DNA of 7,725 nt from Proteobacteria bacterium UBA7447 (GTDB lineage: Bacteria; Pseudomonadota; Gammaproteobacteria; Arenicellales; UBA868). The notes below the pieces were generated by a model. That model was given only the letters and a program-made list of their open reading frames with translations. It was not told the DNA's origin and made no database searches. The stretch is taken from positions 1 through 7,725 of the forward strand of contig DLPX01000009.1 of the NCBI GenBank assembly GCA_002477475.1. Direction: 5' to 3'. Below, piece after piece: positions 6,056-7,725 of this stretch (position 1 is the stretch's first letter; every line of letters begins with the position of its first letter). The position numbers and the translations under genes are program-made.

Positions 6056-6215
6056 AGGGTCAAAAATCCCCTTAATCTCGTAATATTCAGCCCGATTCTG
6101 ATCGAAGGGTTTGTGATAGCCTGCGGCATTTCCACAAGAAAATCGGCTTTCGCTCTATGCTTAACCCATAGAGGGTTAAAAAAATAACTACAAGCCGAAA
6201 GTTCAGGAGGATATT
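6056..6215 (+). promoter_or_regulatory. gdhA leader with nested and competing inverted repeats, strong RBS
   Basis: This 160-bp gap holds three perfect 7-bp inverted repeats close to gdhA. Repeat one is CTCTATG (6153-6159) with CATAGAG (6167-6173). Repeat two is TTAACCC (6161-6167) with GGGTTAA (6173-6179), centre ATAGA. They share bases 6167 and 6173 and interleave, so as RNA hairpins they exclude each other. A third pair, TCGGCTT (6143-6149) with AAGCCGA (6192-6198), encloses both. An A7 run follows the second repeat, then AGGAGG (6205-6210), a near-ideal Shine-Dalgarno 5 bases before the ATG. Repeat two as DNA is a 19-bp operator-like palindrome. I see no convincing sigma70 or sigma54 promoter, so the transcript start is undefined and it is unknown whether the structure is in RNA. 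Confidence 0.55.
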
Positions 6216-7574
6216 ATGGCGAGGGCCGACCACCCCGATATCGAGAAGTTTCTAGAGGGAGTAAAGACACGCAATCCCGGTCAGCCGGAGTTTGTGCAGG
6301 CTGTGCAAGAAGTAGCTCAGGACATTTTCCCCTTCATTCAGGATAAGACGGAATACCACGAGTACCAGATCCTGCGTCGTATCGCAGAACCTGATCGAGT
6401 TGTCAGTTTTCGTGTCTGCTGGGAAGACGATGAAAACAATATCCGGGTACAGCGTGGTTGGCGTGTCCAGAACAACAACTCAATCGGACCCTATAAGGGA
6501 GGGATCAGGTTCCATCCTACTGTCACCGAAGGAGTGCTTAAGTTTCTGGCATTCGAGCAGACATTCAAGAACAGCCTGACTGGTCTTCCGATGGGCGGAG
6601 GAAAAGGTGGGTCGAACTTCAATCCTCGCGGAAAATCTGAGCACGAGGTCATGCGGTTTTGCCAGTCTTTCATGACAGAACTTTTTCGTCATGTTGGAGA
6701 CGATATTGATGTCCCCGCGGGCGATATTGGAGTGGGTGCGCGGGAAATCGGTTATATGTTCGGGCAATACAAGCGCATCACCAATCGGTTCACTGGCGTG
6801 CTGACCGGCAAAGGGCTCGAATACGGCGGCAGCCTGATTCGGACCGAAGCGACCGGCTATGGCGCGATCCTCTTCATGCAGAACATGCTGGAGCACATAG
6901 GGGATTCGGTAGAGGGGAAAACCTGTGTTATCTCCGGGTCCGGTAACGTGGCGACCCACGCCGCAGAAAAGCTGGTCCAGCTAGGCGGCAAGCCGGTGAC
7001 GTTCTCTGACTCCGATGGATTCATTCATGATCCAGAAGGTCTCACGCTTGAGAAAATCGATTGGGTGAAGGATCTGAAAACCAATCGACGCGGACGCATC
7101 GCAGAGTTTGTCGATGAATTCAAAGGGGCCAGTTATCAAGCGGGAGAACGCCCTTGGGGTATCCCTTGTGATCTGGCCGCACCTTGCGCCACGCAGAACG
7201 AAATCAATGGAGATGATGCCAAGACGCTTGTCAAAAATGGCTGCCTTGCGGTGAGTGAAGGCGCAAATATGCCAACAGACCTGCATGGCGTAGAGGCGTT
7301 TAAAGAAGCGGGCATTCTTTTCGCACCGGGCAAAGCTGCCAACGCAGGGGGTGTCGCAGTGTCGGGTCTCGAAATGAGTCAGAATTCAGCGAGGCTTTCC
7401 TGGAGTGAAGACGAACTGGAGTCTCTACTGGGGGGTATTATGAAACGCATCCACTCCAGCTGTGTGGAGTATGGCGCTTCATCAGGCGAGAGCGCAGTTG
7501 ACTATGTCAAAGGAGCGAACATCGCGGGCTTCAAGAAAGTGGCTGACGCCATGCTGGCCTATGGGGTCGTCTAG
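6216..7574 (+). CDS. gdhA: Glutamate dehydrogenase, hexameric, probably NADP-specific
   Basis: The enzyme catalyses reductive amination of 2-oxoglutarate by ammonium to glutamate and acts in the cytoplasm as a low-affinity ammonia-assimilation route beside GS-GOGAT. The 452-residue length fits the small hexameric class (E. coli 447). Recognisable elements in order are GPYKGGIRFH (91-100, substrate lysine Lys94), PMGGGKGGSNF (125-135, catalytic Lys130), PAGDIGVG (167-174, catalytic Asp170), TEATGYG (210-216), the Rossmann turn SGSGNVA (240-246), SEGANMPT (347-354) and GKAANAGGVAVSGLEMSQNS (372-391). After the second nucleotide-binding strand comes VTFSDSDG, which resembles the SDS of NADP enzymes more than the SGPDG of NAD-dependent clostridial enzymes; the coenzyme assignment is therefore likely but not certain. 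The start is fixed by AGGAGG at 6205-6210. The gene appears monocistronic, with a structured leader. Confidence 0.97.
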   Translation: MARADHPDIEKFLEGVKTRNPGQPEFVQAVQEVAQDIFPFIQDKTEYHEYQILRRIAEPDRVVSFRVCWEDDENNIRVQRGWRVQNNNSIGPYKGGIRFHPTVTEGVLKFLAFEQTFKNSLTGLPMGGGKGGSNFNPRGKSEHEVMRFCQSFMTELFRHVGDDIDVPAGDIGVGAREIGYMFGQYKRITNRFTGVLTGKGLEYGGSLIRTEATGYGAILFMQNMLEHIGDSVEGKTCVISGSGNVATHAAEKLVQLGGKPVTFSDSDGFIHDPEGLTLEKIDWVKDLKTNRRGRIAEFVDEFKGASYQAGERPWGIPCDLAAPCATQNEINGDDAKTLVKNGCLAVSEGANMPTDLHGVEAFKEAGILFAPGKAANAGGVAVSGLEMSQNSARLSWSEDELESLLGGIMKRIHSSCVEYGASSGESAVDYVKGANIAGFKKVADAMLAYGVV

Positions 7575-7579
7575 CGCCT

Positions 7580-7607
7580 GAGGTTTTTCGGGAGGCCTAA
7601 ACCTCCC
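7580..7607 (+). terminator. Overlapping inverted repeats after gdhA, weak terminator candidate
   Basis: Two alternative stems begin 5 bases after the gdhA stop. GAGGTTT (7580-7586) pairs with AAACCTC (7599-7605), and GGGAGG (7590-7595) pairs with CCTCCC (7602-7607) around CCTAAA. They share the right-hand arm and cannot both form. Position fits transcript end or 3' protection, but CTGCAG and not a T run follows, so this is not a standard intrinsic terminator. Confidence 0.33.
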
Positions 7608-7725
7608 CTGCAGACTAGAAGACAAGTTAGTAAACCACTTTACTCTGGTCCTAAGGCCTAAGACTAGCCAGGAAGAGACTGTCTAGAGTCTGCTCACCTG
7701 AATGAGTTGCCATACCTGTCCAAGC
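7608..7725. other. Non-coding tail of the window with small inverted repeats
   Basis: No reading frame or RNA gene is recognised here. Two small inverted repeats are visible: AGTAAA-CCAC-TTTACT at 7629-7644, and AGACT-GTCTAG-AGTCT at 7676-7691. The tetramer CTAG occurs three times here (7615, 7664, 7683) and once in the gdhA stop context (7571). The octamer AGGCCTAA occurs at 7593-7600 and again near 7655. Nothing identifies a promoter or the next gene. Confidence 0.4.

Noticed and set aside
6055..6073. Terminator after the hydrolase gene (AAGGG ... CCCTT)
   Set aside because: A 5-bp stem with a 9-base loop and no T run is not distinguishable from chance.
6480..6959. A 159-codon minus-strand frame opposite gdhA
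   Set aside because: It is antisense to highly conserved gdhA motifs, with no independent support.
1..7725. Mobile element, defence island, CRISPR array or novel multi-gene system
   Set aside because: All six genes are intact or edge-cut core genes in a known order, and no transposase, integrase, phage or effector gene or regular repeat array is visible.

Overview
The window comes from a bacterial chromosome, most probably a gammaproteobacterium of the Pseudomonas/Halomonas/marine type. Two things support this. The minus-strand gene order pncC (cinA C-terminal type) - recA - recX - alaS - lysC is the order known from Pseudomonas and relatives, and the encoded proteins have gammaproteobacterial lengths and motifs. 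The base composition is moderately GC-rich and even throughout. I see no transposase, integrase, phage gene, CRISPR array, tRNA or rRNA, so this looks like core chromosome and not an accessory island.

The left two thirds (1-5085) is transcribed leftward. The order from upstream to downstream is pncC (pyrrolidone/nicotinamide-nucleotide amidohydrolase), recA (recombinase and SOS co-protease), recX (RecA modulator), alaS (alanyl-tRNA synthetase), and the first 24 codons of lysC (aspartate kinase), cut by the window edge. The recA-recX-alaS part has short gaps (74 and 68 bp) and no convincing intrinsic terminators, so readthrough is plausible. lysC has its own likely sigma70 promoter in the 82-bp gap after alaS.

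The right third (5234-7574) is transcribed rightward. It holds an exported alpha/beta-hydrolase-like protein of the DUF3530 type and gdhA, the hexameric glutamate dehydrogenase that assimilates ammonia. pncC and the hydrolase gene diverge from a 148-bp region with a perfect 10-bp dispersed inverted repeat; each arm contains a GATAAT hexamer facing its own gene. The gdhA leader (6056-6215) is the most structured non-coding stretch: two overlapping, mutually exclusive 7-bp palindromes lie inside a third 7-bp inverted repeat, just before a strong Shine-Dalgarno. The last 151 bp has no gene but several small inverted repeats and a cluster of the normally rare tetramer CTAG.

I did not find an undescribed multi-gene system. 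The points worth a second look are regulatory: the gdhA leader, the recA upstream region with no complete LexA operator, the divergent pncC/hydrolase promoter region, the hairpin ahead of alaS, and a hexamer-repeat-encoded acidic tail on RecA.
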